64,000 nt of DNA from JANXQZ01 sp038225555 (lineage in GTDB: Bacteria; Acidobacteriota; Terriglobia; Bryobacterales; Bryobacteraceae): positions 124,001 to 188,000 of the forward strand of contig JBBRRB010000001.1 of the NCBI GenBank assembly GCA_038225555.1, written 5' to 3'. The notes beneath the pieces are model-generated. The model was not told where the DNA came from. It worked only from the letters and a program-made list of their open reading frames with translations, and did no database searches. The position numbers and the translations under genes are program-made. This document shows positions 25,094 through 34,634 of this stretch, one piece after another (the first letter of the stretch is position 1; each line of letters begins with the position of its first letter).

Positions 25094-27898
25094 ATGTTTA
25101 CCGACTTGCGCCGAATTTCTTCACTCGCGGCCTTACTCTGGCTCGCTGTATCCGCTCTTTCCGCCCAGCAAGACCGACTCACCGGCCCCATCGACAAGAG
25201 CCGCGCCGCGGTCCTGCGAGGCCATGTACATGTCAAAGCAAGGCCCCAGGACGACCAGGGACCGCTAGCTGGCTCCTCTCCCGTCGCCGGAATTACGATC
25301 CATCTCAAGAAGTCCCCCGGCCAACAACGCGCGCTCAATCAACTGCTCGCCGACCAACAAAATTCAGCCTCCCCGCTCTACCACAAATGGTTGACGCCTG
25401 AGCAGTACGCGGACCAATTCGGCGTCAGCCGCAACGACCTTGACCAGATCGGCGCGTGGCTGCAGAGCGAAGGACTCAGCGTGCAAAACGTGGCCCGAAG
25501 CCGTGCGCGCGTCACTCTGAGCGGCAGCGCCGCGCAAATACGGAACGCGTTCCGGGCCGAACTCCACCGCTATCAGGTGGACGGCCAAACGCATTACGCC
25601 AACGCCACCGAGCCGTCCATCCCAGCCGCGCTGCAGGAGTTGATCACAAGCATTAGCGGACTTGACGATTTTGGACTGGAAGGCAGTCCTCTCCAGGCGT
25701 TCCCCGAAGGCACGCAGCCCAACGGCAGTCACAATCTTGCGCCCGACGATCTCGCAACTATTTACAACATCAGCCCTCTTTATAAAGCTGGGGTCGACGG
25801 CACGGGACAGAAGATCGCGATTGTCGGGCAAACCAGTCTGAATCTGGCCGACATCCGAACGTTCCGCTCAAGATTTAATTTGCCTGCCAACGATCCGCAA
25901 ATCATCCTGGTTCCGAACCATCCCGATCCGGGGTTGAGCGTGGGGAACCTGGCGGAAGCGGACCTTGACGTGGAGTGGTCGGGCGCCGTGGCTCGGAATG
26001 CGACGATTCTGTATGTCTATTCCACCAGCGCCTACACTGCATTGGCGCACGTTGTGGATCAGAATCTCGCGCCGGTGGTGAGCGCCAGTTTCAGCGCCGG
26101 TTGCGAAGCGCGCAATCTAGCCGCCCTGCAAGCGTTTCAGGATTTGGCTCAGCAGGCCAATGCGCAGGGCATTACTTGGATCAATTCAGCGGGCGATGCG
26201 GGTGCTGCGGCGTGCGAGACCAATAATGCCAGCATCGCTCAGAACGGGAAAGCCGTTCGATTCCCCGGCAGCGTCCCCGAAATCACGTCAGTGGGCGGGA
26301 CCCAGCTCAATGAGATTAACGGGAACTACTGGAATGGCACCAATGACGCAAACGGCGCGTCGGCGATCTCCTATATTCCAGAGATTCCATGGAACAGCGC
26401 GCCTCTGAGGGGATCGGTTCTGGCGGGTGGCGGCGGCACGAGCACTTATTTCCCGAGGCCGAGTTGGCAGACCGGTCCAGGTGTGCCCAACAACGGATTC
26501 CGCAATGTGCCGGATGTCTCCCTCGCCGCATCGCCGGACCATGACGGGTATTTTGTGGCAACCAACGGAGGTTCCGGCAACTATGGCGGAACCTCAGTAT
26601 CAGCGCCCGTGTTCGCTGGCATGGTTGCGCTGCTGAATCAATATCTGGTATCCACGGGCGCAGAGACTCAGGCGGGCCTGGGCAATCTCAATCCGACACT
26701 GTACCGGCTGGCTGAGAACAAACCGGGCATCTTCCATGACATTACGACTGGCAACATCAACGTTCCGTGCGCGGGAGGCTCGCCGGACTGCACTGGCTCA
26801 ACATTCGGTTTCACCGCCGGACCCGGCTACGACTTGGCAACGGGGCTAGGCTCTCCCGATGCCTTCAATCTGCTTCACCAATGGAGCAGTCAGCCGGTAA
26901 ACGACTCGCTGGTGGTGGTTTCCATCAGTCCAAACCCGGTTTATCAGAAAGCTCCGGATTCTCAGGGGCTGCAATGGTCATACACCATCACGCTGAACGA
27001 GGAGGCTGGCGTCGGGACAACTCTGACCGACTTTAGCATCGACGGCGTAAGCAACACGTCGCAGATCGCCAGCTTTTTCGGAAGTGCGACGATTCCGCCG
27101 AAAGGTCAGATAAGCGCCAGCTTAGGCGCTAAGACCCTGACCGTCCCGCGCACCCGCGTGTTCATGTTTAGCGGAGTGGATGCCAGCGGACGGCAATGGT
27201 CGCAGAGCGTGCCGGTGGTCTTCAACGGTCCGGCGGCTGTGCCCACGGTGGTGGGCGTGAGCAACGCCGCGTCGGGTCAGCAGACGTTTGCGCCGGGCAT
27301 GCTGATGAGCGTGTATGGCACTCTGCTGGGCAACCGCATCCAGGGTGCTGCGGCGATCCCGCTGATCACCTACATGGGAGGATTTTCGGCGACGGTGAAC
27401 GGCGTTGCCGCGCCGCTTTACTTTGTCTCGCCGGGGCAGGTGAATGTTCAGATCCCGTATGAGACCGGGGTCGGAACCGCCAGACTGGTCGTGAATACCG
27501 GGCTGCAGACCGGCTCATTTACGTTCCAGGTTTCGGCTGCCGCACCCGGTGTTTTCATGGATGCCAGCGGGGCGACGGTTCCGTTTCCAAAGGGGAGTCG
27601 GGGACAGACCCTGACTCTGTTTATTACGGGCGAAGGACAAGTGTCGCCGACTCTGGCAACCGGAGCGACTCCTTCCCCGAGCACTCCGTTTAACCGCTTG
27701 CCGGCACCGGTCTTGAAGACCACGATGACGATCGGGGGCGTGGATGCTCCGATCCAATTTATCGGGATTCCGAACGGGCTGGTGGGTGTGACCCAAGTGA
27801 ATTTCCTGGTGCCGCAAAATGCCCCGCTGGGGGTGCAGCCGGTGGTGGTGACGGTAGGCTCCACCGCAAGCCCGGCGGCTAAGTTTACGGTGCAGTAG
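25094..27898 (+). CDS. Secreted S53 (sedolisin/kumamolisin) protease with TIGR03437-type C-terminal domain
   Basis: A 934-residue serine-carboxyl protease. A signal peptide ends near SALSAQQ. The pro-kumamolisin activation domain follows (about 40-210: LNQLLADQQNSASPLYHKWLTPEQYADQFG...). The catalytic domain shows EADLDVE (Glu/Asp pair), the oxyanion Asp in NSAGDAGA and the nucleophile Ser in YGGTSVSAP. The last about 220 residues (VVGVSNAASGQQTFAPGMLMSVYG...PLYFVSPGQVNVQIPYE) match the TIGR03437 domain frequent in Solibacter. Such enzymes work at acidic pH. ATG 25094 fits the signal peptide; upstream frame overlaps the tRNA. A TACTATATT stretch near 25074-25082 is a plausible -10 region. Confidence 0.92.
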   Translation: MFTDLRRISSLAALLWLAVSALSAQQDRLTGPIDKSRAAVLRGHVHVKARPQDDQGPLAGSSPVAGITIHLKKSPGQQRALNQLLADQQNSASPLYHKWLTPEQYADQFGVSRNDLDQIGAWLQSEGLSVQNVARSRARVTLSGSAAQIRNAFRAELHRYQVDGQTHYANATEPSIPAALQELITSISGLDDFGLEGSPLQAFPEGTQPNGSHNLAPDDLATIYNISPLYKAGVDGTGQKIAIVGQTSLNLADIRTFRSRFNLPANDPQIILVPNHPDPGLSVGNLAEADLDVEWSGAVARNATILYVYSTSAYTALAHVVDQNLAPVVSASFSAGCEARNLAALQAFQDLAQQANAQGITWINSAGDAGAAACETNNASIAQNGKAVRFPGSVPEITSVGGTQLNEINGNYWNGTNDANGASAISYIPEIPWNSAPLRGSVLAGGGGTSTYFPRPSWQTGPGVPNNGFRNVPDVSLAASPDHDGYFVATNGGSGNYGGTSVSAPVFAGMVALLNQYLVSTGAETQAGLGNLNPTLYRLAENKPGIFHDITTGNINVPCAGGSPDCTGSTFGFTAGPGYDLATGLGSPDAFNLLHQWSSQPVNDSLVVVSISPNPVYQKAPDSQGLQWSYTITLNEEAGVGTTLTDFSIDGVSNTSQIASFFGSATIPPKGQISASLGAKTLTVPRTRVFMFSGVDASGRQWSQSVPVVFNGPAAVPTVVGVSNAASGQQTFAPGMLMSVYGTLLGNRIQGAAAIPLITYMGGFSATVNGVAAPLYFVSPGQVNVQIPYETGVGTARLVVNTGLQTGSFTFQVSAAAPGVFMDASGATVPFPKGSRGQTLTLFITGEGQVSPTLATGATPSPSTPFNRLPAPVLKTTMTIGGVDAPIQFIGIPNGLVGVTQVNFLVPQNAPLGVQPVVVTVGSTASPAAKFTVQ

Positions 27899-27921
27899 GG
27901 TAAACTGGCAGACGTGGAAAC

Positions 27922-28611
27922 ATGAGAATTTTAATCGTCGAGGACGAAAAACGCATTCAGGATTTTTTATCGCGGGGCCTGGAGAGCGCCGGGTACGCAG
28001 TGGACGTGGCAGGCAACGGTGCGGACGCGATCGAGATGGTGCATGGCACCGAGTACGACTTGATCATTCTCGATCTAATGTTGCCCGATACCGACGGGCT
28101 TTCCGTTTTGCAGAAAATTCGAAACCGCAAGATGAGCCCGCCCGTGCTGATCTTGAGCGCCCGCGACGCCATTGACGATCGTGTCAAGGGTCTCGAACTC
28201 GGCGCAGACGATTACCTCACCAAGCCGTTCGCCTTCGTCGAGTTGCTGGCGCGCGTGCGGGCTCTGCTTCGCCGCGGCCAGCCGACGCCCGAGAGGCTGC
28301 AGGTGGGCGATCTTCAACTTGATTGCATCCGGCGCAAAGTTTTGCGCGGCAACGAGAGCATCGAACTCGCGCCCAAGGAGTTCAGCATTCTCGAATACAT
28401 GATGCGCAATCGCGGACGCCCGTTAAGTCGGACCATGATCGTGGAGCATGTGTGGGACATGGATTACGACGGACTCACCAATATCGTCGACGTTTATATT
28501 CGCCATCTGCGGAGCAAGATCGACGACAAATGGCCCATGAAGATGATTCATACCGTGCGCGGCATTGGCTACATGATGGACGCCCCAGAGAAGCAGGAAA
28601 AGACCTTCTAG
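27922..28611 (+). CDS. OmpR/PhoB-family response regulator
   Basis: A 229-residue regulator: receiver domain with phospho-acceptor Asp51 (IILDLMLPD), acidic Asp8/Glu9 pocket region, conserved Thr/Ser in LILSARDA and Lys in LTKPF; then an OmpR-type winged helix (about 130-225) ending IHTVRGIGYMM. It is closest in style to CusR/CopR-type regulators, but the signal is unknown. It begins 23 bases after the protease stop and is followed 12 bases later by its partner kinase. Confidence 0.92.
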   Translation: MRILIVEDEKRIQDFLSRGLESAGYAVDVAGNGADAIEMVHGTEYDLIILDLMLPDTDGLSVLQKIRNRKMSPPVLILSARDAIDDRVKGLELGADDYLTKPFAFVELLARVRALLRRGQPTPERLQVGDLQLDCIRRKVLRGNESIELAPKEFSILEYMMRNRGRPLSRTMIVEHVWDMDYDGLTNIVDVYIRHLRSKIDDKWPMKMIHTVRGIGYMMDAPEKQEKTF

Positions 28612-28623
28612 CGGGGAGGGCGC

Positions 28624-30093
28624 ATGCGTTTTGCCCCTCACCCCATCCGCTTCGTTCGCGGGCTGCGGTTCCGCCTGGCCGTAAGTTACGTCATCTTCTT
28701 TGCAGTTTTGCTGCTAAGCCTGGGCGTGATCTTCCGCGCCACCATCAGCTCGATCCAGGAGAAGCAAGTAGAAGACGTTCTGGATGAAGAGTGGGGTGCC
28801 GTCAAGGGTTACCTGCGCTTCGGCCCTGTGGGGGCCGAGTGGAACTACGACAAGTTCGATCCGGAAGAAGACTTCATCGTGGCCCGCCTGAAGCGGGTAT
28901 GGCTGTTGGCCGATGCCGCCGGGAATCCGCTGCAGTACAACGGCTACGATGCGCTGGGTTTCGACTCCAAAGATTACATCAAGGCGATCATCAAGCAGGG
29001 ACCTAAGGCCAGGGCCATTCGGCTGAAAATAGACAGCGAGGGCATTCCCTATGTAATGCGGTCGGGCGTGATTGTGGACGAGAAGCGCCATCAATACTAC
29101 ATGTCGATCGCCCGGGCGGTCGGCGATAATACCAAGCTGCTGAAGGAGTTCACGTGTCGCTATGAAGTGATTGTCTCGGTGGCCATCGTTATCGCGGGAC
29201 TCTTCGGCTGGGTGCTCGCGCGTAGAGCGCTGGCGCCGGTCGACTCGGTCGCCAGAGCTGCCGAGCACATCACGCACTTCAACCTGAACACGCAGATTCC
29301 GGACAGGGGAGCCGGGGATGAACTCGACCGCCTCATCGAAGCTTTCAATCACATGATGGAGCGGCTCAACTTTTCGTTCACGCAGATTCGCCAATTCTCC
29401 ACCGACGCGTCGCATGAACTCCGCACCCCGCTCACCATCATCCGGGGCCAGCTCGAAGTGGCGCTATTCACGGCGAAGACGCCCGAACAGTACCGCGATG
29501 CCATGGTCAATGCGCTGGAGGATGTCGAACGCCTCTCGAACATCGTGCGAGCGCTGCTGATGCTCTCTCAAGCCGAGTCCGGCCAGCTAGTCCTGAAGAA
29601 AGCCGAGTTGGACTTGAGTGAAGCGGTTCGAGATTTCGTGGAGGAGTATCAGATTCCGGCCGAGGCGCAAGGGGTGGAACTCTCGGCCACCCTGCCCCCG
29701 CACTGCTGGATTAACGCGGATCGAATCCAGATTGATCGCCTATTGTCCAATCTGGTTTCAAATGCAATCAAATATACGCCCGCAGGGGGGCGCGTAGAGG
29801 TGGAGTTATCTGGCGAAACCGAGGTTAAGCTCGTGGTTTCGGACAATGGCGTCGGCATCTCGCCCGGCCACCTGCCCCATATCTTCGACCGCTTCTACCG
29901 GGTTCCTTCGGCGGACCCGGAAAAGGGGCTGGGGCTGGGTCTCAGTTTTGTGGCCTGGATCGTTCGCGCTCACGAAGGCACTATCGATGTTCAGAGCGAG
30001 TTGAACAAAGGAACCCGCTTTACTGTGACTCTGCCTGCGGGCGAGCGGCCAACTCCCGACCGGGAGACTTCGACTGCAGCAGTGGACGTTTAG
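28624..30093 (+). CDS. Sensor histidine kinase, partner of the OmpR-type regulator
   Basis: A 489-residue membrane kinase: transmembrane helix at about 18-37, a periplasmic domain of roughly 130 residues, a second helix (VSVAIVIAGLFGWVLA), a HAMP linker, dimerisation box with phospho-accepting His264 (STDASHELRTPLT), N box SNLVSNAIKYTP, G1 SDNGVGI, F box DRFYR and G2 GLGLGLSFV. The sensor domain has no recognised family. It lies 12 bases after the regulator and two bases before dtd, so all three are probably co-transcribed. Confidence 0.92.
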   Translation: MRFAPHPIRFVRGLRFRLAVSYVIFFAVLLLSLGVIFRATISSIQEKQVEDVLDEEWGAVKGYLRFGPVGAEWNYDKFDPEEDFIVARLKRVWLLADAAGNPLQYNGYDALGFDSKDYIKAIIKQGPKARAIRLKIDSEGIPYVMRSGVIVDEKRHQYYMSIARAVGDNTKLLKEFTCRYEVIVSVAIVIAGLFGWVLARRALAPVDSVARAAEHITHFNLNTQIPDRGAGDELDRLIEAFNHMMERLNFSFTQIRQFSTDASHELRTPLTIIRGQLEVALFTAKTPEQYRDAMVNALEDVERLSNIVRALLMLSQAESGQLVLKKAELDLSEAVRDFVEEYQIPAEAQGVELSATLPPHCWINADRIQIDRLLSNLVSNAIKYTPAGGRVEVELSGETEVKLVVSDNGVGISPGHLPHIFDRFYRVPSADPEKGLGLGLSFVAWIVRAHEGTIDVQSELNKGTRFTVTLPAGERPTPDRETSTAAVDV

Positions 30094-30095
30094 CG

Positions 30096-30575
30096 ATGCG
30101 GGCTGTTCTGCAGAGAGTGAGCCGGGCCAGCGTCGAAGTGAGTGGCGAGCGAGTGGGAGTTATTGAGCGAGGCCTAGTAATGTTACTAGGGATTGCCGAG
30201 GGAGATAGCGAAAGGGACGCCGATTATTTGGCCAACAAGGTAGCGCACTTACGTATTTTTCCAGACAAAGCAGGCAAAATGAATTTAAGCGTGATGGAAG
30301 TGGGCGGTTCCATTCTGCTTATTTCACAATTTACGCTATACGGAGATTGCCGCAAAGGACGTCGTCCAAGCTTCGATGCCGCAGCTCCGCCGGGAGAAGC
30401 GAAAAGGTTGTATGACTATCTAATTAAAGAGATTAATAAGCGACAAATCCCCCTAGCAACTGGGATATTCCAGGCAGATATGCAAGTGTCGCTAGTTAAC
30501 GATGGTCCAATTACTCTCATCTTAGAATCTAAAGAAAGCCTTGGAGTCATAAAAAAAGACAACACAATTGTGTAA
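30096..30575 (+). CDS. dtd: D-aminoacyl-tRNA deacylase
   Basis: A 159-residue protein (family length about 145-155) that removes D-amino acids mischarged on tRNA. Both signatures are present: SQFTLYGD with the Ser-Gln pair and the Gly-Pro motif in NDGPITLIL. Start ATG 30096 gives the canonical MRAVLQRVSRASVEV. From about 30170 on, the gene is clearly AT-richer than its neighbours and uses TTA, ATA and AAA freely, while its first 70 bases match the local composition. Its position after a sensor kinase appears incidental. Confidence 0.95.
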   Translation: MRAVLQRVSRASVEVSGERVGVIERGLVMLLGIAEGDSERDADYLANKVAHLRIFPDKAGKMNLSVMEVGGSILLISQFTLYGDCRKGRRPSFDAAAPPGEAKRLYDYLIKEINKRQIPLATGIFQADMQVSLVNDGPITLILESKESLGVIKKDNTIV

Positions 30576-30607
30576 ATTCAGGTATCCTTCCTACAAGGAG
30601 AATCAAA

Positions 30608-30877
30608 ATGACGCGAGCGTCATCGGTTCAGGATCAAACGTTATTACAGGCCGCCCTGGAAGGATTGGAAGCGCAGAAGCAGCGGCTCGAAGCCCAGATC
30701 CACCAAGTGGAAGAACTGCTTGGCCACGAGACTGCCAAGAGAGGCCCTCCGGCGCTGAAACTGGCTTCGCAACACCCCAGGAAGAGAAACTTGAGTCAGA
30801 ATGCAAGGAAGAGGATTTCGGACGCGCAGAGGAAACGCTGGGCTGATTTCCGCAAGACTCACGCAGTCCAAAGCTAG
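30608..30877 (+). CDS. Small basic coiled-coil protein with RISDAQRKRW motif
   Basis: An 89-residue protein: an N-terminal coiled coil (about 8-45, rich in Leu, Gln and Glu) followed by a basic tail NLSQNARKRISDAQRKRWADFRK. The tail pattern recurs in many acidobacterial small proteins and could bind nucleic acid, comparable with H-NS-like or AT-hook proteins, but no function is established. AAGGAG lies seven bases before the ATG. Confidence 0.7.
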   Translation: MTRASSVQDQTLLQAALEGLEAQKQRLEAQIHQVEELLGHETAKRGPPALKLASQHPRKRNLSQNARKRISDAQRKRWADFRKTHAVQS

Positions 30878-30944
30878 ATCACGGCACCCTGATCATGCTT
30901 CGCTTTTAGACCGGATCTTCGGGGCAAAGCGACCATTAGATTTG

Positions 30945-30976
30945 GAGCGGATGGGGCTTTAACCCCCCATCCGCTC
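30945..30976. terminator. Bidirectional terminator hairpin
   Basis: A perfect 12-bp stem, GAGCGGATGGGG (30945-30956) paired with CCCCATCCGCTC (30965-30976), encloses an 8-base loop and is followed by AATTT. It lies between two convergent genes and would end both transcripts. Confidence 0.8.
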
Positions 30977-30988
30977 AATTTGAAGGCT

Positions 30989-33697
30989 CTACATGAAGCG
31001 GTTTACATACTCGGGACTGGTAATGAAGTTGTTCACCACGGTTGGCAGGTTGGCCTGATTGGCAAGCGCATTCGTCCAGAAGTTCAATCCCGTGGGATCC
31101 GCGCCGCGTCTGAGGAAGCCCATATAAAGCAAGTTGGCATAGGCCCGGGCTCTTACTGCCGTGCTGAATTCGGCGCTGTTGATGAACTGAACCATGACGC
31201 CGGCGCGAGATAGCTGGTTGCTATTCAATAAGCCAACATAATAGTTGAAGCCGTTCGGGTCAGGAGCGCGGCCTAACACATTCTGATAAATCAAGTTCAC
31301 GAAATCGCCATTGGTGAGCGTTCCGTACGTGCTTTGAAATTCAGGGGAAGTCAGGAACTGATTCAGGATGGCCGTAAGCGGCGTGCCTCCGATGTAGGAG
31401 TTGTAGTTGAAGAGGAACCCCGTGAAATCGGGATCGCGGCGGAACACCGCGATGTAGTATTTAATGATGTTCAGCCCGCCGTTGGTAAATTCGGCGCTGG
31501 TGAAAAAATTAGCCGCTAGCGAGGCGCGCGTATTGCCGCCGGTGCTCAACTGGTTTAGCCAGAAATTCAGACCGGGCTGGTCAGACGCCCGATCCAGAAG
31601 GTCGAGATATTGTTGTGACGTGAAGAATGTGGGATTCCAGATTTGGCTGCCCACCTTGAACGCAAAGCCGCCCGCCTCCAACCCGCTATTCGGATCGTAG
31701 GCCGTTACGGAGAGAGATGCTTCGCCGGCGAATGATGCCGCCACGCCCGTCACCACCGAGGGGAACGTTGTTCCCACCAGCGTGGAATATAGCAGGGATT
31801 GCGCCCCCACCTTCGTCGGATCTATGTACGCCAGAAACCCGTTCTTGATGCCGTTGTTGAATGCGGCCTGCACCTGCGGCACTCCCAAAATGGGGAAATT
31901 TGACGACGTCGTCCAGCCTCCGATGTAGGCCAGTCCGTTCTGCGTGTAGCCAATCCCCTCGTGCGGCACGGATATCGCCATTCCGGCATCCTGCACTGCC
32001 CCGCCAAGATACGTTCCATAGGTGAGAGCGGGGCCTCCGCTGGTGGATGTGTCGAACCTGGCGAAAAATGCGTGGTTCGGGCCGCCCGTGGGCTGGTAAG
32101 CGTTCCCCGTGGAAATAATCGATCCGGTTGTTTGTCCGGTCACGTAAGCATAGCGGTTGGTGAACTGAGCTACTCCGCTGATGGGAGCGTTTTGATAGAA
32201 CGTGTTCCAGATAGGCTGGCCTGCCGGATTTAACTTCACCAAGAATCCGTCGGTGGTCGAATTGCTCTTGCCCGTCGCATATCCCGCACCCGTTGTGGGC
32301 TGGAAGTCCGCCGAGTTCGTGGAACCCGCCACATACACATTGGAATTGAAATCTGCCGCGATGCCTAGAGCCGCGTCAGTGGACGAACCCCCCAGCACAA
32401 GGGCATAGACTTTCGAAGCTGCGCCGGCCTTGGTGGTGTCGATCGCGTAAACAAACCCGTTCTGTCCTGCCGGCGTCACCGTCACCGGCCAGCCGGCTGA
32501 AGTAGTTTGCCCGGAAATGTAAGCGGTCCCGCCTTGCACCGCCACTTTGATGTTCTTCTCGTCGCCCGCACCGCCAAGATAAGTCCAATAAGGAACCGCG
32601 TTCAGCGCTGGAGTCAGCTTTAACAGGAACGCGTCCAGGCCGCCCCCGGATGTTACTTGCAGCCCGTTAGGTCCGAGAAATGAGTTGTGAGCGTCCGTCG
32701 TTCCCACGACATATATGTTGCCGCTGGCGTCCACATCGATCCCGGTTCCGTTGATGTTCCCGTCCGGGAGACCCGCTGCGAAATACGAATTGGATGGAAT
32801 CGCGCCGGTGTTGTCGATATGCACAACGTAGACGCCGTTGGTGGCAGGCTGGCCGCTCACCTGAACCAGCGGTATCGTGCTTCCCACCACGAAGTTGTTG
32901 GTCCCCAGATAGTCCGTAGCCACGGCCATTGAATTCTGAGCCTGATTGTTCAGGTAACCGCCGATCCCGTAAACGAGCACGGGATCGATTACAAGTTCCT
33001 TGGACCTGTCGAAGTTGCCGAGCGCAAATCGAATGCTGCCATCGGCCCGCAACCGATAATCCGCCGCAACCGTAACCCGTGATTCACCTTCCAACTGGTA
33101 AGCCACAGCCCGGCGCTGGATGATCTGAGCGGACCCGGTGTCCACCACCACATCTCCGTCCGCCGAAAGCTTCACGCTCCTGGCGCCTTCGAACTGAATT
33201 TTAATCGCGTTCGGATCAGCGCCGGGTGCGACAGTGAAGTCGTACTCAAGCTTTTGACTGCTGCCGTAATAGACTACGCCGACGCCCGGCCAGAGATCGT
33301 TATACCGGAGTTTTCCGTAGCCTGGGACGTTAGTCACTCCCACATTTCCCACGAAATAGTTTGACGTATGGCGCTGCGCATCGACCGGTTGGGGCTGACT
33401 TTTTCGATTCGCACCCACGAAGTTGAGCCAGACGGCGCTCGGGGTGGTGCCTGGCCGGCCTCCTAGCATCAGCTCCGCCCTTCCTGCCGCGATGCCCAGC
33501 GAGTAGCCGAAGCCCTGGGCCATATACTCGAATTCACGGGGGGCCTGCCCGCGATTGGGTTCGAACTGGGTTGGCAAACTTAGCGCCGTTGTGATCGGGT
33601 TCGCTGCTGTCGGCCTGCCGCCTGCGTGCAAACCAGCGCCGAACAACGACAGCGTTGCGAAACCAAAGCACCCGGACTTAGAAATTTTCATAATCAT
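30989..33697 (-). CDS. Secreted SBBP-repeat beta-propeller protein with C-terminal DUF4214 domains
   Basis: A 902-residue protein with a signal peptide. Residues about 35-240 match the N-terminal region common in SBBP proteins (FEPNRGQAP, YNDLWPGVGVVYYG, KLEYDFTVAPGADP). Propeller repeats follow with units such as DAFLLKLTPALNAVPYWTYLGG, DGFLVKLNPAGQPIWNTF and DASGNIYVVGTT. The last about 190 residues hold DUF4214-type repeats (YLDLLDRASDQPGLNFWLNQL, NLIYQNVLGRAPDPNGFNYYVGLL, ARAYANLLYMGFLRRGADPTGLNFW). Probably a surface or matrix protein. GGAGGAG stands seven to eight bases before ATG 33697. Confidence 0.85.
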   Translation of the reverse strand: MIMKISKSGCFGFATLSLFGAGLHAGGRPTAANPITTALSLPTQFEPNRGQAPREFEYMAQGFGYSLGIAAGRAELMLGGRPGTTPSAVWLNFVGANRKSQPQPVDAQRHTSNYFVGNVGVTNVPGYGKLRYNDLWPGVGVVYYGSSQKLEYDFTVAPGADPNAIKIQFEGARSVKLSADGDVVVDTGSAQIIQRRAVAYQLEGESRVTVAADYRLRADGSIRFALGNFDRSKELVIDPVLVYGIGGYLNNQAQNSMAVATDYLGTNNFVVGSTIPLVQVSGQPATNGVYVVHIDNTGAIPSNSYFAAGLPDGNINGTGIDVDASGNIYVVGTTDAHNSFLGPNGLQVTSGGGLDAFLLKLTPALNAVPYWTYLGGAGDEKNIKVAVQGGTAYISGQTTSAGWPVTVTPAGQNGFVYAIDTTKAGAASKVYALVLGGSSTDAALGIAADFNSNVYVAGSTNSADFQPTTGAGYATGKSNSTTDGFLVKLNPAGQPIWNTFYQNAPISGVAQFTNRYAYVTGQTTGSIISTGNAYQPTGGPNHAFFARFDTSTSGGPALTYGTYLGGAVQDAGMAISVPHEGIGYTQNGLAYIGGWTTSSNFPILGVPQVQAAFNNGIKNGFLAYIDPTKVGAQSLLYSTLVGTTFPSVVTGVAASFAGEASLSVTAYDPNSGLEAGGFAFKVGSQIWNPTFFTSQQYLDLLDRASDQPGLNFWLNQLSTGGNTRASLAANFFTSAEFTNGGLNIIKYYIAVFRRDPDFTGFLFNYNSYIGGTPLTAILNQFLTSPEFQSTYGTLTNGDFVNLIYQNVLGRAPDPNGFNYYVGLLNSNQLSRAGVMVQFINSAEFSTAVRARAYANLLYMGFLRRGADPTGLNFWTNALANQANLPTVVNNFITSPEYVNRFM

Positions 33698-33730
33698 TAG
33701 AATTGCTCCTCCAACTGCTGACGGATGGTA

Positions 33731-33744
33731 GTAATTTATATTAC
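33731..33744 (-). promoter_or_regulatory. AT-rich promoter region of the SBBP/DUF4214 gene
   Basis: About 35-45 bases upstream of the start, the minus strand reads GGTAATATAAATTACTACC. It holds TAATAT/TATAAA hexamers that could serve as a -10 element, and also a 5-bp inverted repeat (GTAAT/ATTAC). The stretch stands out in an otherwise GC-rich neighbourhood. No -35 is evident. The remaining bases up to 33890 hold nothing recognisable. Confidence 0.3.
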
Positions 33745-33890
33745 CTTGTTTTGGGATGCTGCCCGATACCTACATTCGGACTAACGCTTTAAGCATACTT
33801 GGTTCTTACGGGAGTTTAAACCCCAGTGTGTACCGTTACCGGCGTTCTAATCCACTAGGGAAGCGCCCTATCCGCGCTACAGGAAAGCCC

Positions 33891-34634
33891 TTAGTCCCCC
33901 GATTGCGATGGGACAGAGCGGCCCTGATAAGCGTCGAGAATCTCGCCAACCGGTCCTGACATCACAAGCTCCCCGTGATCCAGCCAGAGGGCGCGGTCGC
34001 ACAGTTCCAGCACCGCCGCCGGGTTGTGCGAAACGAACAGCAAGGTCTTCCCGGACTTGCGCAATTCGTGGATCCGCTCAGTGCATTTCGCCTGGAAAGC
34101 CTGGTCTCCCACAGCCAGCACCTCGTCGATAATGAGAATGTCGGGATTCAGGTTGACCGCGACCGAAAACGCCAGGCGAACCGCCATCCCGCTGGAATAG
34201 GTTCGAAGCGTCTCTTCGATGAACTCGCCGACTCCGGAGAACTCGACGATCGAATCGAACATGCGATTGGTTTGCTTCCGGCTGAATCCGAGCAGGGCCG
34301 CATTCAATCGGACGTTTTCGGCTCCCGTAAGATCGGGGTGAAAGCCGGAACCTAGTTCCAGCAGCGCCGCCACCCTTCCCGTTACGGTCAACTGACCCTC
34401 CTCAGGCCGCGCCAGTCCGGTAACCAGGCTGAGAAGCGTACTTTTACCAGCACCGTTGCCCCCGATCACGGCGACGCTCTCGCCGTTCAAGACATCGAAA
34501 CTAACGTTTCGAAGAGCGTAGAATTTGCTTTCCGGACGGGGCCTCCAGAAGTCGGTCAAATGGTCGCGAATCAATTTCCCCGCGATATGGCGCCGAAACG
34601 TTTTCGATACTCCCCGGCAGGAAATCACTTGCAT
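33891..34634 (-). CDS. ABC exporter ATPase, Wzt/TagH-type (polysaccharide export)
   Basis: A 247-residue nucleotide-binding protein: Walker A GGNGAGKST, ABC signature as RTYSSGMAVRLAF (YSSGM is typical of polysaccharide/teichoic-acid exporters), Walker B ILIIDEVLAVGD and the switch His in FVSHNPAAV. The E-V-L-A-V-G-D run marks the Wzt/TagH/KpsT group. No C-terminal carbohydrate-binding extension is present, so it resembles the short form that exports undecorated chains. ATG 34634 overlaps the permease stop by one base (TAATG); the longer frame upstream lies within the permease gene. Confidence 0.9.
   Translation of the reverse strand: MQVISCRGVSKTFRRHIAGKLIRDHLTDFWRPRPESKFYALRNVSFDVLNGESVAVIGGNGAGKSTLLSLVTGLARPEEGQLTVTGRVAALLELGSGFHPDLTGAENVRLNAALLGFSRKQTNRMFDSIVEFSGVGEFIEETLRTYSSGMAVRLAFSVAVNLNPDILIIDEVLAVGDQAFQAKCTERIHELRKSGKTLLFVSHNPAAVLELCDRALWLDHGELVMSGPVGEILDAYQGRSVPSQSGD

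Noticed and set aside
33756..33959. Short plus-strand open frame before the exporter ATPase gene
   Set aside because: No ribosome binding site, no recognisable domain, and it runs into the antisense of a certain gene.
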